Positions 1 to 12,500 of a DNA stretch of 64,000 nt are shown here, in pieces. The DNA lies in assembly GCF_026283965.1 (NCBI RefSeq), contig NZ_JAPDPD010000004.1:186001-250000 (forward strand), given 5' to 3'. A program made the translations under genes and the position numbers. The notes under the pieces are model-generated. The model ran no database searches and was not told where the DNA came from. It saw only the letters and a program-made list of their open reading frames with translations. Every line of letters starts with the position of its first letter. The stretch's first letter is position 1. The stretch is from Dyella subtropica (GTDB lineage Bacteria; Pseudomonadota; Gammaproteobacteria; Xanthomonadales; Rhodanobacteraceae).

Positions 1-3000
1 GCCTTCAGCACGCCGAGGATGGCCACCACGACTTCGGGCGAACGATCGAAGAAAAGCGCGACACGGACTTCCGGACCGACGCCCTGGCTACGCAGATAGT
101 TGGCCAGCCGGTTGGCCCGCAGCTCCAGTTCGAGATAGCTGATCCGCTGGCTGCGGAAACTCAGGGCGATGGCGTCGGGCGTTTCGGCGGCGCGTTGCGC
201 GAACAGCTCGTGCAGACAACCGCCCAGGCGCCCACTGTCCTCCAACGGCGGCTGCGGCGACGGCAGCAAGGCCGCGCGCTCGTCCGGCGCAAGCATGGGT
301 AAGGCCGACAGGCGGCGCAGCGGATCGGCGCTCGCGGCCACCAGCAACACGCGGTAGTGGCGCAGCAGGCGTTCTATGGTCTGCGCGTCGAACAGGTCGG
401 TGGCGTAATCCACGTGGCCGGCCAAACCGCCTTCGCACTCATGCAGTTCGACCGTGAGGTCGAAGCGTGCCGCGTTCGGATCGAGGGGGTAATCGGAGAA
501 AACCAGCCCGGGCAAGAGCAGCGGCGCCATCGGCGCGTTTTGCAGCACAAACATGACCTGAAACAACGGCTGCCTGCTGAGATCACGCTCCGGTTGTAGC
601 AGGCGCACCACTTCGTCGAAGGGAAGGTCCTGGTGGGCGTAGGCGTCCAGGGCGGTCTGCCGCACGCGCGCCAGCAGTTCGGCAAAGCTGGGGTCCGCGG
701 ATAGATCACTGCGCAGGACGAGGGTATTGGCAAAAAAGCCGACCGCGTCTTCCATCTCGGTCAACGGCCGGTTCGCTACAGGCGTGCCGATCGCTATGTC
801 GTTTTGCCCGGTATAGCGGTGAAGCAAGGCCTTGAAGGCCGCCAGCAGCACCATGTACAGCGTCACCTTGTGGCGACGCGCCAGATCGTTCAATGCGACG
901 CAGGTTGGCGCGTCGAGAGAGAAGGGCTGGCGCGCGCCGCGGAAGCTGGGCATCGCCGGTCGAGGCCGATCGGTGGGGATTTGCAGCGGTTCGATGCCGG
1001 CCAGCCGCGTGCGCCAGAAGTCCAGCAGGTTCGGCAAGACACTTTGGAGTTCGCGTCGTTGCCAGGCGGCGAAATCCAGGTAGTGGAAGGCCAGCGGCGG
1101 AAGGCTGGCCGCGGCGCCGCCGGTTTCCGCCGCGCGGTAGCCGGCCACCAGGTCGCGGCACAGCACGCCGACGGACCACGCATCCGAAACGAGGTGGTGC
1201 ATCACCAGCACGGCGACGTGTTCGGTTTCCGACAGACGCACCAGGGTGGCGCGCATCAGCGGCGGACTGGCCAGATCGAAAGGCTTGGCGCATTCCGTGG
1301 CGATCAACGCGGCCAGTTCCGCCTGCACCGTGTCCGCCGGCCGGTCCGCCAGGTCGATGCGCTGCAAGGCCAGGCTCGCGGCTGGCTGGATCAGCTGGTA
1401 AGCCTGCAGATCGTCCATCCGGAAGCCGGTGCGCAGCCCTTCCTGGCGGTGGAGCATGAGATTGAGGCCGGCTTCCAGGCTGTCGGCATTCAGCCGCCCC
1501 TCGATACGGACGGCCGCGGGCGTGTGGTAAGCGGTGGTGCCGGGTGTCAGCTGCTCAAGAAACCACAGCCTTTGCTGGGTGAACGACAAAGGCCACCGGC
1601 GGTCACGCGCCACCACTTCAAGCCGCTCGCGCGCATGCGACGAGGCGTTTGGGTCGAAGCGAGCGGTGTCGATCCACGCCGCCAGGGCAGCCAGGTTGCG
1701 GCTGTCGAACAAAGCGGCGACTGGAATATCCACCTCGAACGCGCCTTTCAATCGGGCAAGCATTTGCATGGCCAAAATCGAATGGCCGCCCAGGTCGAAG
1801 AAATGGTCGTTCACGCCGATCTGTTCCAGCCCCAAAAGCTGCGACCAGATATCGGCCAGGATTTGCTCGCTGGCCGTGCGTGGGGCTTCATAGGGCGGCC
1901 GTCCAAGCCGCCGCGCTTGCTCGGGTGCCGGCAAGGCCTTGCGGTCGACCTTGCCGGTGATGGTCCGGGGCAGCTCGGAAAGCGTGACGAAGGCGGCCGG
2001 AATCATCACCTCCGTGAGTGATTCGCTCAGCCGCGTGCGCAGTTCGGCCGCCGACAGTTCGGCGCGTTGAACCACATAGGCGAACAAAGCCAGCGCGCCT
2101 GCCGCATCCTTGCGCGCCACCACCACGGCATCGACGACTTCGGGCATGCCGCGCAGGCGGTCTTCGATCTCGGCCAGTTCGATACGCACGCCGCGGATCT
2201 TGACCTGGTTGTCCTTGCGGCCGATGAGTTCGAAGGTGCCGTCCTGGAGCATGCCGTCCTGGAGCACCCGGCCAAGATCGCCGGTGCGATAAACCACGTC
2301 TTCCGTATCGCCGTTCGCGAAGGGATTGGGAACGAATACTTCCGCCGTCAGATCGGGGCGCCGGTAGTAGCCGAGCGTCCGATAGGGAGTGCGGATGAGG
2401 ATCTCGCCGATCGTGCCGGGTGGGCAGGGCCGGTTGCGGGCGTCCACCACCAAGGCGCGCGCGCCCGGTATCGGCTGGCCGATGGGAACCGTCAGGCGAT
2501 GACCGTCCGCCGCGCTGATCAGGTGGCAGAATTTGGTCATGGTGGTTTCCGACGGGCCATACAGATTGGCCAGGCGGATGCGCTCGCCGAACATCTGGGT
2601 CCAGCGGTTGACGTCAGCGGGAGTCACCGGTTCGCCGGCAAGCAGCACCCAGCGCAGATCAGGCAGCGATTCGGGGCTGCTCACCCCATCGGACAGCAGG
2701 CGGAACACCGTCGGTACGCAATGCACCAGCTGGATTCGACGCGCCTCGATCCACGCCGCCAATCGCTCGGGCGTAAGCAACTGCGTCCGGTTGTCCGGCA
2801 CGCAGACGGTTCCGCCGGCACAGAGCGGGGTGAAGATGTCGCGCAAGAAGGCATCGAAGGACGGCGTAGTGAGCTGGCTGACGCGCGTGCCGGGGCCGAC
2901 GCCGAAGCTTTCGATTTCCCAGCGAATGAAATGGTCGATGGCTTTTAGCCTTCCCGCGATGCCCTTGGGCTGGCCGGTGGAACCCGACGTGAAAAAGAGG

Positions 3001-3530
3001 TAACAGAACGCATCCGGCGCCATCTCGACGGCGAACGGATCGGCGGCTTCATCCCACCACGGCTCCATCGACACGCGCCAGTCGGGCGCCAGTGCGGAGA
3101 AGTCGGCAGCGGCGTCGAGCGGCAGCACCGCCGGCCGCGCGGCAAGCGGCAGATTCAGGCGGGCCAGGAGCGGAGCCGTCCCGCTTTCCGCGAGGATCAG
3201 CGGCGCCTGCGCCAGCTCCAGCATGGCGTCGATCCGTGCCGGCGGCAGGTGGGGGTCGAGCGGCATGAAGGCCGCGCCGGCCTTGAGCACGCCCAGGATG
3301 GCGATGACGACGGTGGCGACGTCCTCGGCCAGGATGGCGACCGGCATGCCCGGCCCCACGCCCATCCTGGCCAGGCATCGCGCAAGCCGGTTCGATTGCC
3401 GTGCCAAGTGGCCGTAGGTGGCGCTTGGGTGACGGCCGTCCGCGGGCACGGCCTCGTACTCAATCGCCACTTGATCGGCGTAACGCTCGGCCATCTCGGC
3501 AAACAGGGTCTGGACGTTGCTGTTAGGCAT
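1..3530 (-). CDS. Non-ribosomal peptide synthetase, A-PCP-C-A..., incomplete at left edge
   Basis: This NRPS begins directly with an adenylation domain (start MPNSNVQTLF) and has no condensation domain of its own before it. The upstream protein ends in a free C domain, so the first module is split between two proteins at the C|A junction. Visible order: A (residues about 10-510, core FFTSGSTGQPKG, NLYGPSE, YRTGD), PCP (about 570-640, FFDLGGHSILA, phosphopantetheine Ser), C (about 650-1080, HHLVSDAW) and the start of a second A domain cut by the window edge. The pocket residues I read for the first A domain are D-A-R-H-L-G-L-M-T, a code I cannot assign. GAGGAG stands 12 nt before the ATG, and the upstream stop is 22 bp away, so it is co-transcribed with the megasynthase. 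It adds the residues after the D-amino acid; the thioesterase must lie beyond the window. Confidence 0.93.
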   Translation of the reverse strand, partial: MPNSNVQTLFAEMAERYADQVAIEYEAVPADGRHPSATYGHLARQSNRLARCLARMGVGPGMPVAILAEDVATVVIAILGVLKAGAAFMPLDPHLPPARIDAMLELAQAPLILAESGTAPLLARLNLPLAARPAVLPLDAAADFSALAPDWRVSMEPWWDEAADPFAVEMAPDAFCYLFFTSGSTGQPKGIAGRLKAIDHFIRWEIESFGVGPGTRVSQLTTPSFDAFLRDIFTPLCAGGTVCVPDNRTQLLTPERLAAWIEARRIQLVHCVPTVFRLLSDGVSSPESLPDLRWVLLAGEPVTPADVNRWTQMFGERIRLANLYGPSETTMTKFCHLISAADGHRLTVPIGQPIPGARALVVDARNRPCPPGTIGEILIRTPYRTLGYYRRPDLTAEVFVPNPFANGDTEDVVYRTGDLGRVLQDGMLQDGTFELIGRKDNQVKIRGVRIELAEIEDRLRGMPEVVDAVVVARKDAAGALALFAYVVQRAELSAAELRTRLSESLTEVMIPAAFVTLSELPRTITGKVDRKALPAPEQARRLGRPPYEAPRTASEQILADIWSQLLGLEQIGVNDHFFDLGGHSILAMQMLARLKGAFEVDIPVAALFDSRNLAALAAWIDTARFDPNASSHARERLEVVARDRRWPLSFTQQRLWFLEQLTPGTTAYHTPAAVRIEGRLNADSLEAGLNLMLHRQEGLRTGFRMDDLQAYQLIQPAASLALQRIDLADRPADTVQAELAALIATECAKPFDLASPPLMRATLVRLSETEHVAVLVMHHLVSDAWSVGVLCRDLVAGYRAAETGGAAASLPPLAFHYLDFAAWQRRELQSVLPNLLDFWRTRLAGIEPLQIPTDRPRPAMPSFRGARQPFSLDAPTCVALNDLARRHKVTLYMVLLAAFKALLHRYTGQNDIAIGTPVANRPLTEMEDAVGFFANTLVLRSDLSADPSFAELLARVRQTALDAYAHQDLPFDEVVRLLQPERDLSRQPLFQVMFVLQNAPMAPLLLPGLVFSDYPLDPNAARFDLTVELHECEGGLAGHVDYATDLFDAQTIERLLRHYRVLLVAASADPLRRLSALPMLAPDERAALLPSPQPPLEDSGRLGGCLHELFAQRAAETPDAIALSFRSQRISYLELELRANRLANYLRSQGVGPEVRVALFFDRSPEVVVAILGVLK

Positions 3531-3552
3531 GGGGAAGCAGTGCTCCTCGCGT

Positions 3553-6500
3553 TCACAGGGTCTCGTTGAAGCGCTCGGTCATAAAGGCCGGCAAGGCGCC
3601 GCCCTCCGGCACCAGTAGCGTTTCAAGCGGGCTGTCGATCTGGGATGGCAGGCTTTCGAGCATGCGGATGAATTCCGACAACAGTTGCTCCGCTGCCTGC
3701 CGGCCGATGCGGCTGCGATCGTGGGTCAGGCGCAGGCGCAGTTGCGGCCCCGGCACCGCCATCACCACGATGGCGCGGTCGCTGCGTTCGACTGTGTCCA
3801 GTTCACTGATCCTCAAGCCGCCCGGCGGTGTTTCCAGTGACCCCGGCACCGGGTAGTTCTCGTAGACCAGCACGCTGTCGAACAGCGATCCGCCGGCCCA
3901 GGCCTGGATATGGGCCAGTGGCGTGGTTTCGTGACTGCGTGCTTCGTTGAAGGCGGTTTGCAGGGTGGGCAGCCAGTCGCGGACGGCGAGTTCGTCCGGC
4001 AGCCGGACGCGCACCGGCAATACGTTGATAAAGAGCCCGAGCATGTCTTCGATGTGCGGCAATTCCGCCGGACGTCCGGCCACGGTGGCGCCGAACACGA
4101 CGTCGTCGGATCCGGTACGCGCGGCCAGGCTCAGCGCCCACGCGCCCTGCACCAGGGTGTTGGGGGTGACGCCCAGCGCGCGGGCCAGCGCATCCAGCGC
4201 TGCGGTTGCCGTGGTCGAAAGCTGGGCCTCGGCATCGTGAAAACCGGTGCCATCGCCTTCGTCGCCCAGCAGTGGGCTATCGACCTCATAACCAGCCAGG
4301 GCGTGGCGCCAGTAGGTCTCGGAGCGTGCTGCGTCCTGCTGTTCCAGCCACTCGACATAGCTGCGCAGCAAGGGCGGCGGGTCCAGGCGCGCCTCATGGC
4401 CTTCGAGGCCGGCCTGATAGATCGCCAACACTTCGCGCACGGCGATCGCCAGCGACCAGCCGTCCAGTATCAGATGGTGATGGGAGACCGCGAAGCGCCA
4501 GGTCTCGCGATCCATGCGCAGCAGTGTCAAACGCAGCAGTGGCCCGTTCCGCAGATCAAAGCCGCTGGTGCGGTCCTCCGCCAGCACGGTAGCCGCCTCC
4601 AGCTGCCGCTCCTCGTCGACGAGATCGCTCAAGTCCCGTGTGATGACTGGCAAATCGGCCTCGGGCATCACCAGCTGCAGCGGTCCGGCGGGGCCTTCCC
4701 AGCTGAAGCGCGAGCGCAGGGCCTCATGGCGAGCGACCACAATGCGCCAGGCGGCGACAAACCCATCCACATCGAGCGGGCCGTCCAGCCGTCCCGTCAC
4801 CTGCTGCACGTAGGCGGTGGCATCGCGCCTGCGCAGTGATTCGACCAGGATGCCGTACTGCATCGGTGCCAGCGGGTACGTCGCCACGACGGGAGACCCA
4901 ACCGTTGCAGCGTGCCGCCCGGTGAGCGGGGCGATCATGCTGCGCAGCACGGCCGTGAAACGCTCCGCCAATCCTTCCACCGCGCCTGGCGGCAAGCGCT
5001 GCGCGGCATGCCGCCAGTCCATCTGGACACGACCGTCGACCACTTGCACGGTGATCTCCAGCGGCCAGCGCAGCGGGGCGCGGGGGCTACGCTCGGGCGG
5101 CGGTGCTTCCTTCGCTGCCCGGATGCCGAGAGTGGAAGGCGGCGCATCGAAACGGCCGAGGTAGTTGAACAGGACGTCGGCAATCGGGATGTCCCGCAAA
5201 GCCTCGCGGATGGCCGGCCCGGCCGCGCCCTGGCACAGCGATAGAAAGCCAAAACCGTTGCGCGGCACGCTGCGCCGCAGCCCTTTGACGGCAGCCACCC
5301 AGCGTTCCGGATCGCCTTCGCGCGGCAGTTCCAGCAGCACGGGAAACTGGCAGGTGAACCAGCCGACCGTGCGGCTGACATCCAGCTCGTCGTCCGCGCC
5401 ATCGCGGCCGTGGTGCTCCAGCTCCACCACCAAAGCTTCGCCCTCGGCCTGCTGGGCCACCGCGCGGGCCAGCACGGCCAGCAGGATTTCCTCGACGCTT
5501 GCACGATGAGTCCAGGGCAGGGTGTTCAGCAGGACGGCGGATTCGTCGCGTGACAACTCCACGGTGAGCATGCCGAGGTCCGCCAGGGTCTCCCCGGCAG
5601 GCGGGGAGGCCAGCCGGATCGCGCGCTGCCAGGCGCGGCTCAGCCACCATTCCGCCTCCTTGGCGAGTACGGTCGAGTCGCTGCGGGCGGCGGTCAGGCG
5701 GGCCCAGTCGCGAAATGCCACTGTCTTGGCCGGCAAGGCGACAGATCGTCCGGCGCTGAGTCCGTCCAGCAGGGTGGCCAGGTCCTCCAGCAGGATGCGC
5801 CAGGACACGCCATCGACGACCAGATGGTGTGCAGCCAGCAGCAAACGGTCGGGTTCCGCTCCGCCCAGCCGGTAGCGCCGCGCGATCAGCACCGGCCCCG
5901 CGAGAGGGTCGAGGGCGATCGCCTCGTCGATCGCGCGACGCAGGGCCTCCGCCTGTTCGTGATGCGGGATGGCCGCCAGATCGATGTCTCGGAACGAGGG
6001 TGCTTCATCATCCAGATCCAGGGCGACCTGCTCCAGGGCGATCTGTTCCCAGCCTTGCGCGCCCTTGCGGAAGCGATGGCGCAAGGCGTCGTGATGTTCG
6101 AGCAGGCGGGCCGTCGCGGCATGCAGCACCGCGCTGTCCACCGGTGTGTCGAGCGTCAGCAGCACTGCCTGGAGGAAGTGGCCGGGATCGACCGGATCGT
6201 CATCGAGGAACCAGTGCTGGATCGGCGTGAGCGGCGCCGCCCCCACGACCCGCCCCGCTTCCGCCGGGACGGAGGGACGCGGGGTCCCGGCGATGGCGGC
6301 AAGATCGGCCAACACGGGGTGATCGAGCAAGGTCCGTGCGCGGATCGATAGCCCGGCCCGCTGGGCGCGTGCAGCGATCTGGATGGCTAGGATGGAATCG
6401 CCGCCCGATTCGAAAAAGTTGGCCTGGCTGCCGGGCGGATCGATGCGCAGCACCTCGGCCCAGATAGCTGCCAATGTTTGCTCGGCGGCCGAGCGAATGA

Positions 6501-9500
6501 CTGCGTGCGAGTCCGGCGTTGCCGCGCCGGCTTCCGGCGGTTCCGCCAGTGCGAGGCGATCCACCTTCCCGTTCGGCAACTGGGGCAGAACAGGGAGCAC
6601 GCGGAACGAGGCAGGGATCAACGCCGCGGGCAAGCGCTCACCCAGGTACGCCTGGACCTCGGCCGGATCGACGGTCATGCCGGCCCTGGGCACGGCGAAT
6701 GCGACGAGACGCCGTTCGGCGTCCGTCGCGCCGCGCGTCACCACGGCGCAGGCGGCGATCGCCGGATGGCCAGCCAGCATCGCCTCGATCTCGCCCGGCT
6801 CGACGCGATGGCCGCGAATCTTCACCATGGCATCGATGCGGCCGAGGAAGACGAGCGTGCCGTCCGGCGCATGCTTGGCCCGGTCGCCCGTGCGGTATAG
6901 CCGGGCTCCGGGCACGGCGCTGAAAGGGTCCGGCAAGAAAGAGGCCGCCGTTTGCGCGGGCTGCCCCACATAACCGCGCCCGACGCCGGGCCCGCCGACG
7001 TACAGCTCGCCCTCGGCTCCCGGCGCAACCGGCCGCAGATGCCGGTCCAGCACATGCAGGGCGGCACCGGGAATCGGGCGGCCGATGGGTGTAGGCGCGG
7101 GACCCTGGTGCGCTGTGGCGTCGTGCACGCTGCACCAGACGGTCGCTTCGGTCGGGCCGTATTCGTTGAAAAGCCTGCCGCCCGCGGCGGCTCGATGGTG
7201 TGCCGGCAACTCGGATGGGCAGGTTTCCCCGGCAACCACCGCAACCCGCAATCGTGCCAGGGCCGAGCGCGACGCATGCTCCAGCAACAGCGCGTAAAGC
7301 GACGGAAGCGCCAGCAGGTGCGTTACGCCATGGTGGTCCATCAGTGCCGAGAGGCTGGCGATATCCGTCCGCGCGACGGCATCGGCGATCACCAGGGTGC
7401 CGCCGGTGGACAAAGTCCAGAACAGCCCGGCCACCGAACTATCGAAGGAAAAGGGCGAGAGCAGGAGGAAAACGGGCGGCTCTTCGCCATACACCGCGAG
7501 CCTCGCTTGGGTGGAGTGGACGGCGTTGCGGTGGGTGATGGCTACGCCCTTGGGGCGTCCGCTCGAACCCGAGGTGAAAAGTACATAGGCCGGCGTATCG
7601 AGGTTGAGCGGCGCCAGGACTACAGCGTCCGCGCAAAGACAAGCGTCTTCCAGCGCCAGCGCGGTCACGCCGAGATGGGCGAGCAGGTCGTCCAGCATGT
7701 ACCGCGCACCGATCACGATGCGGGCACCGCTGTCTTCCACCATCAAGGCGAGGCGGGCGGCCGGGTAGGCGGGGTCGAGCGGCAGGTACGCCGCGCCCGC
7801 CTTCAGCACCCCGAGGATGGCCACCACCATGTCCACGCCGTCATCGGAGCAGACCCCCACCACGTCCCCGGTCGCCATGCCCATGGCGCGCAGCCGGGCG
7901 GCCACACGGCCGGCAAGCTGGTCGAGCGTGGCGTAATCGAGGTGGCGCTCGCGGCAGATCACGGCCAGGCTCGCGGGCCGCGCCAACGCGTGCCGCTCGA
8001 CCAGGGCGTGCAGCGGCAGGTCCGGCACCGATCCTGCGCCGCAGCAATCGGGGGTGTCGACCACGGAAAGAGGACGATTCGCGGGCACGGAGATCGCCGA
8101 CATGCCACCGCCGGGGCCGGTGACCAGCGTTTCCAGCAAGGCGGCATAGCGGTCTTGCCAGGTGCGGATCTGGCCTTGCTCGAAGCGGCTGGGGTCGTAT
8201 TCCCACAGGCCGTCCAGGCCGGCATCGCTCAAGTTCAGATTGAGCACCAGATCGAGATGGTCGGTGCCGCGATCGAGGGCAACCGGCCGCACCTCCAGGC
8301 CGGGAAGCTCAAGCACGGGCGGCGGCACGTTTTGCAGCACCAGCTTCACCTGGAAGAGCGGCGGCCGGTAGGCATGGCGCGGAGGTTTCACGGCCGCGAC
8401 CAGTTGTTCGAAGGGCAGTTGCTGATGGGCGAGATCCTGTCGGATCGCAGCCGCGATCCGTTGCAGCAGCGCGTGGACATCGGGCTCGCCCGAGAGATCG
8501 CAGCGCAGCGGCAGCGAATTGATGAAGAAACCGATCAGGTCCTTGCTTTCCGGCAGCTCGCGCCCCGCCACATCCGTACCGATGACCAGATCGCTGGCGC
8601 CGCTGAGTTCCCGCAGCAGCAAAGCAAACCCGGCCAACAGGACGATGAAGGGGGTGACGCCTTCCCGTTGCGCGCATGCCGCGATCCGCGCATTCAGGGG
8701 CTGCGCGAGTGGTAGCACCGCCGAGCTGGTCGCCGGTCGAGTGCGCGGCCGAGCTGGCGCCAGGTCCAGTTCCGGCGGCGCTCCTTGCAGTCGTTCACGC
8801 CAATAGGCGGCGAGCGTCTGCCCCGCCTGTTGGTCCAGCAGGCGGCGCTGATGAACGGCGAGGTCGGCGTATTGCAGAGGCAAAGCGGGCAGGGTGGCTG
8901 TCTGTCCGGTGAGGGCGGCGGCGTAGAGCTCGCCCAACTCGCGGGTGAAAATGGCCGTGGACCAGCCGTCGGCGACGATGTGGTGCATCGTGATGATCAG
9001 CCAATGATGATCGTCGTCGAGGTGGAGCAAGCTTGTCCGCCACGGGGCATCGTGTTCGAGATCGAAGGGGCGGCCGGCCAGCTCCAGGGCAAGGCCGCGC
9101 GCACGCTCTGCACGCTTCGCCGGTGGCACGGCGCGGAGATCAAACAGCGGAAGGGATGGCGGATCGGTGATGACGGCGCGCTGGGACGGCGTTCCGTTCG
9201 TCACCTCGATCACCGTGCGCAGGACTTCGTGACGTTGCGAGATCGCGGCGAACGCAGCATTCAGCGCACCGGTGTCGAGCGGTCCGTGCAAGTCCAGAGC
9301 GTTCACCAGGACGAAGGCGGTGCTGAGCGGCTCGATCTGCTCCAGCGCCCAGAGGCGAAGCTGGGCAAACGAGAGCGGCAAGGGCTGGTCGCGCGGCACG
9401 GGCGCAAAGGCCGGCGCCGATGGCTTGGACCGTTCGGCTTCCAGCATCTGCGCCAGCGCCGCAGGGCTCGGGCTGGTCAGCAATTGCGCCAGCGGAAGAT

Positions 9501-12500
9501 GCACGCCCAGGCTCTCGCGCAGCAAGGCGGCCACGCGCAACGCAGCGAGCGAGTCACCGCCGAGTTCGATGAAATGGGAGTCGGGATGGACGGCTTCGAT
9601 ACCCAGCACCCGGCGCCACACCTCGATCACGGCATCCAGGGTGCTTTCGCGACGGGAAATGGCGGGGCTGGACGCGTAGGGATGGATGTCGCCCAGGCGT
9701 GGCGCGGCCCACTGCCTTCGGCGGGACTCGAAGTCTTCCGCCGTGCCGGACACGATGGCGAGACGACTGGGGGCCCCGCGCCGCAGAACAGAACGCAAGG
9801 CGACCATGCCCGTTGCGGTAGAGAGTCCCTTGCCGCCGCCCGTTAGCGGTTCGCCGGGGAATGCCCAGGCATCCCAGTCCAGCGTGATCCAGCGCGTGCC
9901 CGCCGTCTGGTCCAGTGCTTGCGCCAGTGCGCCGGCGGCCCGGTTGGCGGCTGCGTAGGCGGCGAATCCGGCGCCGCCGAGGGTGCTCGCCAAGGAAGAG
10001 AACACCAGCACGAAGCGGGGCGCCCGGCCCGCGTCCGCGACGGCGCGCAGCCCCTCCAGCTTCGGACGGGCATGCCGGTCCATGACCTCGCTGTCGGTGT
10101 CGGCAAGCAGGGTGAGGGACGCCGTGCCCGTGATGCCGGCGCAGTGGAAAACCCCGTCCACGGGGCCGAAGCACCGTTCGGCGCGGTGGAATGCTTCCTG
10201 TATCACCGCACTTTCGGCGGCATCGCCGATCACGCATTCCACCTGGACACCACGGGCCGTCAAGGCGGCGAGCCTTGCTCGCGCCTCGTTCTGTGGCGGC
10301 TGGCGGCCGAGCAGGATCAGGCGTGCCTGCACGCCATCCGCCAGCTCTTCGGCCAGACGCAAGCCGATCCGCCCGAAGCCACCGGTGATCAGATAAACCC
10401 CGCCGGTACGCAGCAGCGATTCCTCTTCGGTGGCGGTCCAGGGCTGGAAGGCCAGTTCATGGCATCCATCCGGGCGCAGCGCGAGTTCCGTCGACGCGGT
10501 CTCTGCGAGCAGCACGGCCACCAGGCGGTGGAACCACGGCGGCAACGCGCCCGCCTCGGCGGTGGACGCCTCCGTGGCGGGCAGGTCGATATGGCGGCGC
10601 GACAGCCACGGCAGCTCTTGCGGCAAGACCAGGGCCATGCCGGCGACCGCCGCCGCTGCCGGTTCCGGCCGATCCGTCGGAAGCAGTTTTTCCGCGCCGC
10701 GGGTAACCACGTCGAGATGGACGGGTCCCTGCCTGCCGGCCAGCTCTCTCATCGTGACCAGCAAGGCGGCAGCGTCCCCGCGCAGATCCACCACGCGATC
10801 CACTTCGGCGCCGGCCACCTCGACGCCGGTTTGGGCCTCGATCGCAGTCTGCCCGGGCAGGTCGGCGATGTGGCTGGCCAGTGCGCGGGCCAGGGCATCC
10901 TCGCCCAGGATCAGCCAGCGCTGCGTTTTTGCTGGCGCCGCCGCCGGCAGCGAAAGCGCCCGCCACACCGGTTGCATCGGTTGCCAGGCAGCGCGCTGGA
11001 CTGGCATAGCCGGCTCATCCGGGTCGATCCAATGGCGCCGCCGCTGGAAGGGGTAGGTGGGTAGCGCGATGCGGCGCCCGCGTCCGCCGTTAATGCCGGC
11101 CGCGTCGAGCGTGACGCCGGCCACCCACAGCCTGCCGCAGGCGCCCAGCACTTGCGCCGGCTCGTCGGTTCCGGGCCGCTCAAGGCTGCTGACCACAACG
11201 GCGTCGGCACCCAGGCGGCGCCGTGCCAGTGCGGACAGGGCGGTTCCCGGGCCGACCTCCAGCAGGGCGGTCGAACGGACGTCTTGCTGGAGCCGGGTCA
11301 GACCGGCGTCGAAGCGAACGGTCTGCCGTACATGCTCCACCCAATAGTCGACTGAGGTCGCTGCGCTGGCACTGATCCAGTCCCCGCTCAGGTTGGAGAG
11401 GTAGCGCAAGCTCGGTGCGTGCAACGGGATCGATGCGACCACGGCGCGGAAGGGCGCCAGGATGGGATCCATCAGTGCGCAATGGAAGGCGTGCGAGGTA
11501 GCCAGGTGCTTGGTGATGACGCCATCCGCGGTCAGCACCTCGGCCAGCTTCCGGATGGCCTCGCGAGTACCGGCGACGACGCATTGGCCCGGCCCGTTGA
11601 CCGCCGCGACATCCACCCCTGGCGACAGGCGTGCGCGCAGGGCGGCTTCTTCCATCGCTACGGCCAACATGGCGCCGGCCGGCGCGGTCGCCATCAGCCG
11701 GCCGCGTGCGGCGACCAGCTTCAAGCCGTCTTCGAGCGAAAAGACGCCAGCCAGGCAGGCCGCCACGTATTCACCGATGCTGTGGCCGATCATGGCGGCG
11801 GGGGCGAGCCCCCAGCTCATCCAGAGGCGGGCCAACGAATACTCGAAAGCGAATAGCGCGGGTTGGGCGATGGCGGTATCGCTCAAGCGGCTCATCGCCG
11901 CCGCATCGTCCCGCTCGCCCTGGAACAGCACATCGCGCAGATCCTGCCCCCACTCAGGCCGCAACGCCTCGGCGCAGGCGGCGAAGGTGTCGCGGAAGAC
12001 CGGCTCGGCGGCATACAGCGCGCGTCCCATGCCCGGCAGTTGCGAACCCTGACCCGGGAACAGAAAGGCCACTCGGCGCTCGGCGCAGTCATCGGTCCGA
12101 TGCCATTGGCGATCCCGGTTGCGCAAGGCCGCTACAGCATCCGCTGTGCCGGTACAAACCAGCGCCTGTCGGTGGGCGAACCGGCGCCGGCCGGACAGCA
12201 GCGTGTAGGCGACATCCGCCGGCTGCGTATCGGCGCGCTGTTCCAGGTACTGGGCCAGTCGGCCGGAGGCGGTGTCGAGCGCCTCCGCGGAACGGGCGGA
12301 GAGCAGCAGCAGGTGAGCGGGACGCTCGTCCCGTGCGGCCGACACCGCCGGGGGCTCTTCCAGTACCACATGAGCATTGGTGCCGCCGATGCCAAAGGAG
12401 CTGACCGCGGCGCGGCGCGTTGTCTCGCTGTTCCATGTCTGCGCCTGGGGGCAGATGAAGAAGCGCCCACGGTTCAGTCCGCTGTCCGGATGCGGCGTGC

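Noticed and set aside
7000-7600. Substrate assignment for the second A domain of the megasynthase
   Set aside because: The pocket residues D-S-A-L-V-G-E-V-W do not match a code I can name with confidence.
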